A stretch of DNA of 64,000 bases from Nostoc linckia FACHB-104 (lineage in GTDB: Bacteria; Cyanobacteriota; Cyanobacteriia; Cyanobacteriales; Nostocaceae), in assembly GCF_014696615.1 (NCBI RefSeq), contig NZ_JACJQJ010000017.1, positions 62,001 to 126,000 of the forward strand, read 5' to 3'. Shown piece after piece: positions 26,793 through 33,775 of this stretch. Within the stretch, counting starts at the first letter, position 1. Each line of letters opens with the position of its first letter. Position numbers and translations under genes: made by a program. Under the pieces are notes generated by a model. The model did no database searches, was not told the DNA's origin, and saw only the letters and a list, made by a program, of their open reading frames with translations.

Positions 26793-27188
26793 ATGAGCAT
26801 TAAATCAATTTATATCGAGGGCTGTATTCCTAATTTTCAGCAGTCAACTAGCCTTAATTTTGCTGGAAATATTAGGCAAAATCTCTTAGAAACTGACGAT
26901 TACATCAATATTATCAATACTAATATCCAAGCAATCAGCGAATATCGCTACCATGTTTATCCAGGACGCGTGTTGCTATTGCGTACCGAGGATAAAAATC
27001 GTTTAGAAGCCCTAGGTGTACAATCTGACCTGCAATTCGGTTGGGGAGAACTGGTAACTGGAGAATTAGATATCGAATATATCTCCGGTTCCCACCTGAA
27101 TCTCCTCCAATAACCCTTCGTACAAGTCCTAGGAGAAAAATTGCGCGATCGCTTAACTAAAATTGTTGATGCTGCAAGGGATAATTGA
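26793..27188 (+). pseudogene. broken C-terminal fragment of an NRPS/PKS thioesterase domain
   Basis: The open part (to 27113) ends in YRYHVYPGRVLLLRTEDK, LGWGEL-like FGWGELVTG, and ISGSHLNLLQ. These are the last strands of a type I thioesterase of nonribosomal peptide or polyketide synthases, including the catalytic-His region (SGSHLNLL). A TAA (27111-27113) follows where family members read ExP, and the same frame continues with PFVQVLGEKLRDRLTKIV to TGA at 27186-27188. The catalytic Ser part and all synthetase modules are missing. It is therefore a relic of a larger biosynthetic gene; ATG at 26793 may be fortuitous. Confidence 0.75.
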
Positions 27189-27282
27189 GAGGGGAGAGAC
27201 ATAGAGACGCGATTCATTGCGTCTGTACAAGAGTAAAGAGTCAAAAGTCGCTTTATTCTCTTGTACTTTATCCTCAGTTATG

Positions 27283-27513
27283 GGAAATTTCGCCTTCATA
27301 ACTCCATCATTGCACTTCAGAACCGGAAACTTCGCCTTCCAAAGTCCATCATTCCACCTCAAAACAGAAATATTCTCGTTTGCAACCAGAATGTTCTAGG
27401 TTGAAACAGGAACACTCTCACTTTCAACTAGAATGTTCTAGGTTGAAACAGAAATATACTCGTTTAAAACCAGAACGTTCTAGGTTGAAACAGAAAAATT
27501 CCAGCTTTCAGCT
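27283..27513. repeat. array of about eleven 21-bp tandem repeats
   Basis: From 27283 the DNA divides into eleven 21-base units, for example agaatgttctaggttgaaac plus one base (three near-identical copies). Units share nnAannTTC near the left and TT plus AAC near the right; alternate units are more similar, giving a 42-bp higher-order period. In plus frame it reads as a heptapeptide pattern with TAG stops in several units, so it is either noncoding or a decayed coding repeat. Confidence 0.8.
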
Positions 27514-27573
27514 TGTAGATTTAGTTTTCTGAGGACAGGCGATCACGCATTTACTTGTATAAAGTTATTCTAT

Positions 27574-28905
27574 TTAGCTGTTATTGGTTGAGAACAGTGA
27601 AGATAATGAATTACTTTGCAGCCATGCACACAGTTTTATATAAGCCTTGGCATCTGGCTTAGATTTATATTCACCGCTCTGAATTTCTTCTAAAACTTTG
27701 CCAGCAAGACTTGACTTTACATCTCTGATTAAATCTTCAAACATAGTTAGTGGTAATAGTATGCTCTCAACTTCCATCTCGTCTTCGCTGAATACAATAG
27801 TTTCCAATCTAAACCTATAGCCACACCATCTGATAGTTGGGAGTCTATCTACTGCATTTTTTAAGTTTTCTATTATATTGTTACGCCCTGGATCAGGATT
27901 TTTATTGCCGTATATCAGCCACCAATAAACAATGTGTCTAACAAAATGCTTGCCATTTTCGCTAGTACATAGCTCTATTTCTACATCATCTACAAATAAA
28001 AATTGACGAGTCATTACTCTCGCTTCACCTTCCGCCATTGGTTCTAATTCCTCCCAAGGTTCAACTTCAATTACATCTTGACGATTACTATTGCTCTGAT
28101 TTTTCTTATCAATTAGTTCTATGGGGATAGGGTCATCCTCTAAAGCCTCTAAACCGGAAGCTTCTTCCTTAAACTCTGGTGTATTTTCAAGAATTATTTC
28201 TAGTTGCTCACTACTAAAAGCCATAAGTTCAACCCCTGCGATAGTGCGACGAGTCGAATTATCCATAAAGTGAACTAAACCCTGAAACGGTGTTAAATCT
28301 ATTCGTATACCGTTGTACTCAGTCTGCCAATAACCAAATTTTCCTAAACGCTTAGGCTCTGTGTGGTACTCTTTCCACTTCAGTGTGCTAGCCTTTGTGT
28401 TAATATTTTTCAGCGCAGATCTAATGGTTCCTGATACACCGCGCCTATCGTAAACAGGATAAACCAAATATATTGTTGGTAGTTCCTCATCAGCAATTGG
28501 ATCGAATCCAAATATCATAGTTTTACAGTTAGCCAATTGCTGAAGACTCTGCTGTAATGCTGTCTCGGCTAGAGTTATTCTTCTAATTGGCGCGACCACT
28601 TTCGACCAATTCAACGGCGGCTTGTATAAATTGATTAGTTCATTTTCGATAGTTGGAAGAGCATTTATCTGATTACTGCAATTTACCCAACTAATATTAA
28701 TACGGTCTTTGCGATTAAATCTTTTTAGCTGTTTAAATCTATGATGTTCTCGCCACCGCGCAGCTAAGTTGATTGTTCTGCCAATATAAAGAATCTGACC
28801 TTGGCTATCAGAAACAAAGTAGATAGCTGCACAATTTGGTAACTTGTCTTTATCTAATAAATAAACCGATGGTAGTTCAGATAGTTTGATGTTTTCTAAT
28901 AACAT
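27574..28905 (-). CDS. GIY-YIG nuclease-domain protein of unknown function
   Basis: 443 residues. The N-terminal GIY-YIG domain (about residues 22-100) reads CAAIYFVSDSQGQILYIGRT, then LAARWREHHR and a C-terminal Glu/Asn region (IENELINLYKPPLN). Two further parts follow: residues 110-240 contain PTIYLVYPVYDRRGVSGTI and ALKNINTK, and a C-terminal region (about 300-443) is rich in acidic residues and tryptophans with no motif I know. The combination is not UvrC or a homing endonuclease that I recognise. DNA cleavage is plausible but unproven. ATG at 28905; stands alone beside the 21-bp repeat array. Confidence 0.8.
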   Translation of the reverse strand: MLLENIKLSELPSVYLLDKDKLPNCAAIYFVSDSQGQILYIGRTINLAARWREHHRFKQLKRFNRKDRINISWVNCSNQINALPTIENELINLYKPPLNWSKVVAPIRRITLAETALQQSLQQLANCKTMIFGFDPIADEELPTIYLVYPVYDRRGVSGTIRSALKNINTKASTLKWKEYHTEPKRLGKFGYWQTEYNGIRIDLTPFQGLVHFMDNSTRRTIAGVELMAFSSEQLEIILENTPEFKEEASGLEALEDDPIPIELIDKKNQSNSNRQDVIEVEPWEELEPMAEGEARVMTRQFLFVDDVEIELCTSENGKHFVRHIVYWWLIYGNKNPDPGRNNIIENLKNAVDRLPTIRWCGYRFRLETIVFSEDEMEVESILLPLTMFEDLIRDVKSSLAGKVLEEIQSGEYKSKPDAKAYIKLCAWLQSNSLSSLFSTNNS

Positions 28906-29214
28906 CTCATGACTTAAGAAAAAATGAGCAATTGAAATTTATCAAACAATTAGCCCTTTAAACTATAGATATAATCACTCCATATTTGCCGATAAAAGAG
29001 TGACATAATCTCATTGTCTGGAGGCTACATTTATAGATTTCCCTCAAATTATCTCAAGGTAACATTTTCAAATTATTTTAAAAAGCAAACTGAAAATAGG
29101 TGAAAAATTGCGCTTTTGTGAAACATCCAAAACAATACCCCTCTCCGCCGCCGGAGAGGGGTTAGGGATGAGATATCACACTTCTCACTGCTGACACTCA
29201 GCACTCAACACTGT
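28906..29214. other. intergenic region with ndhCKJ terminator candidate
   Basis: No gene. Near its right end is a strong GC hairpin (29138-29161) after ndhJ. The remainder is AT-rich leader DNA of the GIY-YIG gene. Confidence 0.55.
29138..29161 (-). terminator. hairpin downstream of ndhJ
   Basis: CCCCTCTCCG (29138-29147) pairs perfectly with CGGAGAGGGG (29152-29161) around CCGC. On the minus strand it is followed by TATTGTTTTGG, a weak T-rich run. It lies about 55 bases past the ndhJ stop. The ccctctcc phrase is also a common dispersed repeat, so terminator function is inferred. Confidence 0.6.
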
Positions 29215-29742
29215 CTAATAAGCGTCTTGCAACTCGTAGAAATCAGGCGAGATGTAATCCTTCCGCAAAGGCCAACCTACCCAATCTTCAGGCATTAAAA
29301 TCCGCTTCAGGTTGGGGTGTCCTTCATAGACAATGCCGAACATATCATAAGACTCGCGCTCTTGCCAGTCTGCGGTCTTCCAAATCCAGTAGACTGAAGG
29401 CACTGTAGGGTTTTCCCTTGGGAGGAACACCTTCAATCGTACTTCTTCAGGGCGATCGCTATTATCACCTACTTTAATTAAGTGATATACACTCACCAAC
29501 TCTTGTCCCGGGCCGAGGTCAACACCACCTTGGAACTGGAGACAATTAAACCCGTATGCATACAAAGCTGTAGCGGTAGGAAGTAAGAAATCTGGTGCTA
29601 CCTTGAGTATTTCTACACCGTTAACATCGGGTGCTAAAACCTCATGGTCAAAGCCATTTTCACTCAACCACTGGGAAACTTTTCCGGCCTTTACCAACGA
29701 ATCTTCGGCTGCTGGTACTGGCTTAGATTCTTCATCAGCCAC
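29215..29742 (-). CDS. ndhJ: NAD(P)H-quinone oxidoreductase subunit J
   Basis: NdhJ is part of the peripheral arm of cyanobacterial NDH-1, which takes electrons from ferredoxin to plastoquinone in respiration and cyclic electron flow. The 175-residue protein has the 30-kDa subunit signature [20 protein letters not shown] followed by [16 protein letters not shown]. Its ATG (29742) overlaps the end of ndhK by 8 bases, showing translational coupling in the ndhC-K-J operon. Confidence 0.98.
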   Translation of the reverse strand: MADEESKPVPAAEDSLVKAGKVSQWLSENGFDHEVLAPDVNGVEILKVAPDFLLPTATALYAYGFNCLQFQGGVDLGPGQELVSVYHLIKVGDNSDRPEEVRLKVFLPRENPTVPSVYWIWKTADWQERESYDMFGIVYEGHPNLKRILMPEDWVGWPLRKDYISPDFYELQDAY

Positions 29743-30472
29743 GGTTAGTTCCCTCCTTTTGTTTCTGGGATGTCAATAAAGCAGGTGGAACTGGTAAACC
29801 AATCGCTTCCGCCAATTCCTTGGGTGGTGTAAAGCGAGTATCTGACTGCATATACTTACCAGTCAAAATCTGCTCTACAGGCTTCAGGTTATGAGTGGTA
29901 CTGTAATAGCGGTGGGTTTGCTTAATTTGATCCCGTTCTTGGATGGAATCATTGGCTATCTTCTTCCGCAGCTTGATAATTGCGTCAATAATCGCTTCTG
30001 GACGCGGCGGACAACCAGGCAAGTACACATCTACAGGAATGAGTTTATCAACTCCACGCACAGCGGTGGGGGAATCAACGCTAAACATCCCGCCTGTAAT
30101 TGTACAAGCTCCCATCGCAATTACATACTTTGGCTCAGGCATTTGTTCATAAAGACGTACCAATTGAGGAGCCATCTTCATGGTAATTGTGCCAGCCGTA
30201 ATAATTAAGTCAGCTTGGCGTGGGCTAGAACGGGGAATTAGCCCAAAGCGGTCAAAGTCAAACCGCGAGCCAATTAAAGCTGCAAACTCAATAAAGCAGC
30301 AAGCCGTACCAAATAGCAACGGCCACAAACTAGAAAGCCGCGCCCAGTTGTAAAGGTCATCAACCGTAGTCAGAATCACGTTTTCTGAAAGGTCTTGAGT
30401 GACAGTGGGACGCTCAATTGGGTTGATGATGCGTTCTTTGTCCTGGGTTGTTAAATTAGAATTCAAGACCAT
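29735..30472 (-). CDS. ndhK: NAD(P)H-quinone oxidoreductase subunit K
   Basis: NdhK carries the 4Fe-4S cluster N2 at the base of the NDH-1 peripheral arm. The ligands are visible as GTACCFIEF (two adjacent Cys), [11 protein letters not shown] and [10 protein letters not shown]. 245 residues, usual length, with a C-terminal extension ([14 protein letters not shown] onward) seen in cyanobacteria and chloroplasts. Its start overlaps the end of ndhC by 10 bases, and its end overlaps ndhJ. Confidence 0.98.
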   Translation of the reverse strand: MVLNSNLTTQDKERIINPIERPTVTQDLSENVILTTVDDLYNWARLSSLWPLLFGTACCFIEFAALIGSRFDFDRFGLIPRSSPRQADLIITAGTITMKMAPQLVRLYEQMPEPKYVIAMGACTITGGMFSVDSPTAVRGVDKLIPVDVYLPGCPPRPEAIIDAIIKLRKKIANDSIQERDQIKQTHRYYSTTHNLKPVEQILTGKYMQSDTRFTPPKELAEAIGLPVPPALLTSQKQKEGTNRG

Positions 30473-30825
30473 TCCAAAGCTCCTTTACGCCATGCGTAAA
30501 CTAAGGCGATTACAAGAATTGCAATAAAAATTAGCGCTTCAATGAATGCCAATAGCCCTAGACGGTGGAAAGCAACCGCCCAAGGATACAAAAACACAGT
30601 CTCCACATCAAAGACGACAAAGACCAGCGCAAACATATAGTAGCGAATGTTGAACTGAATCCAGGCTCCGCCGATGGGTTCCATCCCGGATTCATATGTG
30701 GTGCGCCGTTCCGCACTTTTGCCGCTGGGTCGTAGGAGCTTGGACGCTGAGAGCGCCAGCGCAGGCACTAGGCTACAGATAATGAGAAAGCCTAGAAGGT
30801 ACTCGTAACCGCTGAGAACAAACAC
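30463..30825 (-). CDS. ndhC: NAD(P)H-quinone oxidoreductase subunit 3
   Basis: NdhC is a small membrane subunit of NDH-1 (Nuo A / ND3 family), 120 residues with three membrane helices: residues 5-25, 62-82 and 88-110. The conserved loop [24 protein letters not shown] and [12 protein letters not shown] are clear. It is first in the ndhC-K-J operon, with ndhK overlapping its end. The divergent rubredoxin gene begins about 200 bases upstream. Confidence 0.98.
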   Translation of the reverse strand: MFVLSGYEYLLGFLIICSLVPALALSASKLLRPSGKSAERRTTYESGMEPIGGAWIQFNIRYYMFALVFVVFDVETVFLYPWAVAFHRLGLLAFIEALIFIAILVIALVYAWRKGALEWS

Positions 30826-31021
30826 AATGGATATCTACCGCTTATGGTGTAAATAACGCTGTAACTTTCTTTTACATTATATCTTTTAGGCTTTTCTGAA
30901 ATCTGGGAAACAGAAGCTCTGAAGGTATTTGATTCGTTTTTAGTTGTGATAGAAAAGTCTAACAGTTATGTCATAATTTGTAACGTATATTTAATATTTG
31001 CCCCTCTGCGAGGCCTAAGCA

Positions 31022-31366
31022 ATGAGCGAACAAAGCGAACAAGCTGTTGAAACTCAAGTATTAGACCGCTATGAGTGTCGCTCCTGCGGTTACATTTATG
31101 AACCTGAGAAGGGAGATGACAAATATGAAATTCCCCCTGGAAGACCCTTCGCAGAATTGCCCGTAAATTGGCGCTGTCCCGTATGTAGTGCAAAGAAGCA
31201 AGCTTTCACCAACATCGGCCCAGCAGGTCAAGCATCAGGCTTTCGCGAAAATCTTGGTTATGGCTTAGGTGTCAACACCTTGACACCAACCCAAAAAAAC
31301 CTGCTGATTTTCGGTGCTTTAGCACTAGCTTTCTTATTTTTTCTCAGTCTCTACGGGTTACAATAG
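31022..31366 (+). CDS. rubA: membrane-anchored rubredoxin (RubA)
   Basis: 114 residues. The rubredoxin iron site is YECRSCGYIYEP and NWRCPVCSAKK, with four Cys in two CxxC pairs. A C-terminal membrane helix (LLIFGALALAFLFFLSLYG, about residues 92-112) anchors it. This form is the photosystem assembly factor RubA, needed for photosystem II reaction-centre formation in cyanobacteria and plants (RBD1). Being directly followed by ycf48 and psbEFLJ supports that role and likely co-expression. Confidence 0.95.
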   Translation: MSEQSEQAVETQVLDRYECRSCGYIYEPEKGDDKYEIPPGRPFAELPVNWRCPVCSAKKQAFTNIGPAGQASGFRENLGYGLGVNTLTPTQKNLLIFGALALAFLFFLSLYGLQ

Positions 31367-31483
31367 ATACTATTTGTTGCCCAGTCTCGGTATTTAGCAG
31401 CTACCACTCAATTTTGAGGTTGGTAAATCTTTTTCCCAAACCCGTACACAAATTTAGAAACAACTAAGAAATAAAAAATACTG

Positions 31484-32506
31484 ATGCACGCAATTTTGAA
31501 AAGTTGGCAACGAATATTTGCCGTATTGATAGTTGTCCTGATGTGTATAGGTTGTAGCAAAGTTCCTTCTACCAGCTATAACCCCTGGGCAGTTATTTCT
31601 GTCCCCACAGAAGCAAAGCTGTTTGATATTGCTTTTACAGAAAATCCTCAGCATGGCTACATAGTCGGTAGCAATGCCACCATTTTAGAAACCAATGATG
31701 GTGGAGATACTTGGAAAACCTTGAATCTAGCGCTGGATGATACCAGATACCGCTTTGATTCTATTAGTTTTGCAGGTAAAGAAGGATGGATTGCCGGAGA
31801 GCCTGGTTTGCTACTGCATACTACTGATGAAGGCCGTTCTTGGTCACGTATTCCCCTAAGTGAAAAATTACCTGGTAATCCAATCAGTATCAGTGCGCTG
31901 GGAAAAGATACAGCTGAGATGGCTACTGATGTAGGCGCAATTTATCAAACCAAAGATGGCGGTAAAAACTGGAAAGCCCAAGTAGAAGCAGCAGTTGGTG
32001 TGGTACGTAACTTAGAACGTTCTGCCGATGGTAAATATGTTGCTGTGTCTGCTAAAGGTAGCTTTTACTCCACTTGGGAACCAGGGCAAAATACTTGGTT
32101 ACCCCATAACCGCAATAGTTCTCGTCGCGTAGAGAACATGGGCTTTGCTGACAATGGGCAAATGTGGATGCTGGCACGGGGAGGTCAAGTACAATTTAGC
32201 GACCCCACAAAACCCGAGGAGTGGCAAGAAGCACAAAATCCCGAATTATCTACGAGTTGGGGTTTACTGGATTTAGCCTATCGCACACCGGATGACATTT
32301 GGGTTGGCGGTGGTAGTGGTAATTTACTGCACAGTGCTGATGGCGGTAAAACTTGGGAAAAAGACAGGGATGTAGAAACAGTGGCTGCTAATTTTTACAA
32401 AATTGTGTTTTTCCAACCCAATCAAGGATTTATTATTGGCGATCGCGGCGTTTTACTGAAATATAACCCCAACGTTGCTACAGCTTCTCCCTCAGAGCCA
32501 GCTTAG
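31484..32506 (+). CDS. ycf48: photosystem II assembly factor Ycf48 (HCF136)
   Basis: Ycf48 binds newly made D1 and helps form and repair the photosystem II reaction centre. The 340-residue protein begins with a lipoprotein-type signal (VLIVVLMCIGCSKVP, Cys near residue 24). It is followed by a seven-bladed propeller with BNR/Asp-box-like turns: TNDGGDTWKTL, TTDEGRSWSRIP, TKDGGKNWKAQ, SADGGKTWEKD. These and the conserved EGWIAGEPGLLLHTTDEG identify the family. It lies between rubA and psbE on the same strand. Confidence 0.97.
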   Translation: MHAILKSWQRIFAVLIVVLMCIGCSKVPSTSYNPWAVISVPTEAKLFDIAFTENPQHGYIVGSNATILETNDGGDTWKTLNLALDDTRYRFDSISFAGKEGWIAGEPGLLLHTTDEGRSWSRIPLSEKLPGNPISISALGKDTAEMATDVGAIYQTKDGGKNWKAQVEAAVGVVRNLERSADGKYVAVSAKGSFYSTWEPGQNTWLPHNRNSSRRVENMGFADNGQMWMLARGGQVQFSDPTKPEEWQEAQNPELSTSWGLLDLAYRTPDDIWVGGGSGNLLHSADGGKTWEKDRDVETVAANFYKIVFFQPNQGFIIGDRGVLLKYNPNVATASPSEPA

Positions 32507-32624
32507 GGCAACACTAGCCTATGTAATTATCCAGATTTCTGAGAAGGACGTTGCAAGTTGTAACTCTTTCTAAACTTTGTAGGATAATAAACTCAATAAC
32601 TGTCTTTGTGAAGGTAGGAAGTAA

Positions 32625-32873
32625 ATGTCAGGTACCACTGGAGAACGTCCGTTTTCGGACATTATTACCAGCGTTCGTTACTGGGTAATTCACAGCATCA
32701 CCATCCCAGCATTATTTATTGCAGGTTGGTTATTTGTCAGCACCGGACTGGCTTATGATGTTTTTGGTACACCCCGCCCCAATGAGTATTTCACCGAAGT
32801 GCGTCAAGAAGTACCCATTGTGAACAACCGTTTTGAAGCTAAAAAGCAAGTAGAAACTTATATCGGAAAGTAG
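32625..32873 (+). CDS. psbE: cytochrome b559 alpha subunit
   Basis: 82 residues. One membrane helix contains the heme-ligand His in [20 protein letters not shown] (His 23). With PsbF it forms cytochrome b559 at the core of photosystem II. gaaggtaggaag precedes the ATG. First gene of the psbEFLJ operon. Confidence 0.99.
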   Translation: MSGTTGERPFSDIITSVRYWVIHSITIPALFIAGWLFVSTGLAYDVFGTPRPNEYFTEVRQEVPIVNNRFEAKKQVETYIGK

Positions 32874-32882
32874 TTTGAGATT

Positions 32883-33020
32883 ATGACTAGCGGCAACAAC
32901 ATCAATCAACCAGTTACCTATCCAATTTTTACAGTTAGATGGTTGGCAGTTCACACCCTAGGTGTACCTACTGTCTTCTTCTTGGGCGCGATCGCCGCAA
33001 TGCAGTTTATTCAACGCTAG
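32883..33020 (+). CDS. psbF: cytochrome b559 beta subunit
   Basis: 45 residues. [20 protein letters not shown] carries the heme-ligand His, and the protein ends MQFIQR, as the family does. ATG is 9 bases after the psbE stop. Too short for most ORF filters but clearly real by sequence and position. Confidence 0.98.
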   Translation: MTSGNNINQPVTYPIFTVRWLAVHTLGVPTVFFLGAIAAMQFIQR

Positions 33021-33029
33021 GAGCAACTC

Positions 33030-33149
33030 ATGGAAAGAACGCCCAATCCCAATAATCAGCCGGTTGAACTAAACCGGACTTCTCTGTACCTGGGACTACT
33101 ACTGATTTTTGTTCTGGGTATCCTATTTTCCAGTTACTTCTTTAACTAA
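33030..33149 (+). CDS. psbL: photosystem II protein L
   Basis: 39 residues: [20 protein letters not shown], then a single membrane helix ([13 protein letters not shown]), ending SSYFFN as in all PsbL. PsbL stabilises the QA site and the dimer interface. ATG lies 9 bases after psbF, with taggagcaac as its ribosome site. Confidence 0.98.
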   Translation: MERTPNPNNQPVELNRTSLYLGLLLIFVLGILFSSYFFN

Positions 33150-33219
33150 CTGGAATCACTTTTGTTAATCATTTGTTTATTCAACTTGTGTTGGTTTGTT
33201 GTTAAGGGAGGAGAAAACT

Positions 33220-33339
33220 GTGTCTGGAAGTGGGAGAATTCCTTTGTGGGTCGTCGCTACGATCGCAGGATTAGGTGTAATAACTGTTTTAGGCATTTTC
33301 TTTTACGGAGCTTATGCCGGAATCGGTTCTTCAATTTAA
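33220..33339 (+). CDS. psbJ: photosystem II protein J (GTG start)
   Basis: 39 residues: (M)[18 protein letters not shown], one membrane helix, ending AYAGIGSSI. No ATG is in frame; GTG at 33220 follows a strong aagggaggag site by 6 bases and matches the family start. PsbJ works in plastoquinone exchange and assembly. Last gene of psbEFLJ. Confidence 0.97.
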   Translation: MSGSGRIPLWVVATIAGLGVITVLGIFFYGAYAGIGSSI

Positions 33340-33403
33340 TAGTAGCTGGAGCCGAATAGCATAATAATGTAGATTCTCTAGCACTTGTTTAGAAATCAAC
33401 ATG

Positions 33404-33440
33404 ATAAAAAAACCGCCCGTCTCATAGAGATAGGCGGTAT
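33404..33440. terminator. bidirectional terminator between psbJ and psaI
   Basis: ACCGCC (33412-33417) and GGCGGT (33433-33438) flank an inner stem TCTC (33420-33423) / GAGA (33427-33430). An A-run lies on the left and attaatt on the right, so it can end psbEFLJ (plus) and psaI (minus) transcripts. Confidence 0.85.
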
Positions 33441-33522
33441 TAATTATTTGTGATTTGTCATTTGTCCTTGGCCAATAGTTTACCAGTATCTGAGTACTAT
33501 TGACTAATTGCTGTAGCAAAAA

Positions 33523-33663
33523 TTAGGCAATATCTTCGCGTTCAATATAGATAAACAAAAACGCAAATACTGCAATAGGTACACCCCAACCAATAATGGG
33601 AACAAACAGAGCAGGCAAGTAAGAAGTACTAGCCAAGATTGAAGGAAAAAGTTCAGTTGTCAT
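33523..33663 (-). CDS. psaI: photosystem I subunit VIII
   Basis: 46 residues with the family sequence: MTTELFPSILASTSYLPALF, membrane helix (VPIIGWGVPIAVFAFLFIYI) and the ending EREDIA. PsaI supports PsaL binding and photosystem I trimer or tetramer formation. It is convergent to psbEFLJ rather than next to psaL. Confidence 0.95.
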   Translation of the reverse strand: MTTELFPSILASTSYLPALFVPIIGWGVPIAVFAFLFIYIEREDIA

Positions 33664-33775
33664 AGCTAATTATTCCTGTTGAATTACACTTCAATTCAAG
33701 ATGAGCTTACTGCAAATTCTGTCCCATTTTTGAAAATCTAAAGATTTTTAACACAGCAGGATTTAGCTAGAATGT

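Noticed and set aside
27153-27399. Short frames on both strands across the 21-bp repeats
   Set aside because: They exist because the repeat period is a multiple of three; stops occur in the more uniform units, so no intact repeat protein is supported.
27361-27513. CRISPR array
   Set aside because: Units of 21 or 42 bases are directly adjacent with no unique spacers and no cas genes nearby.
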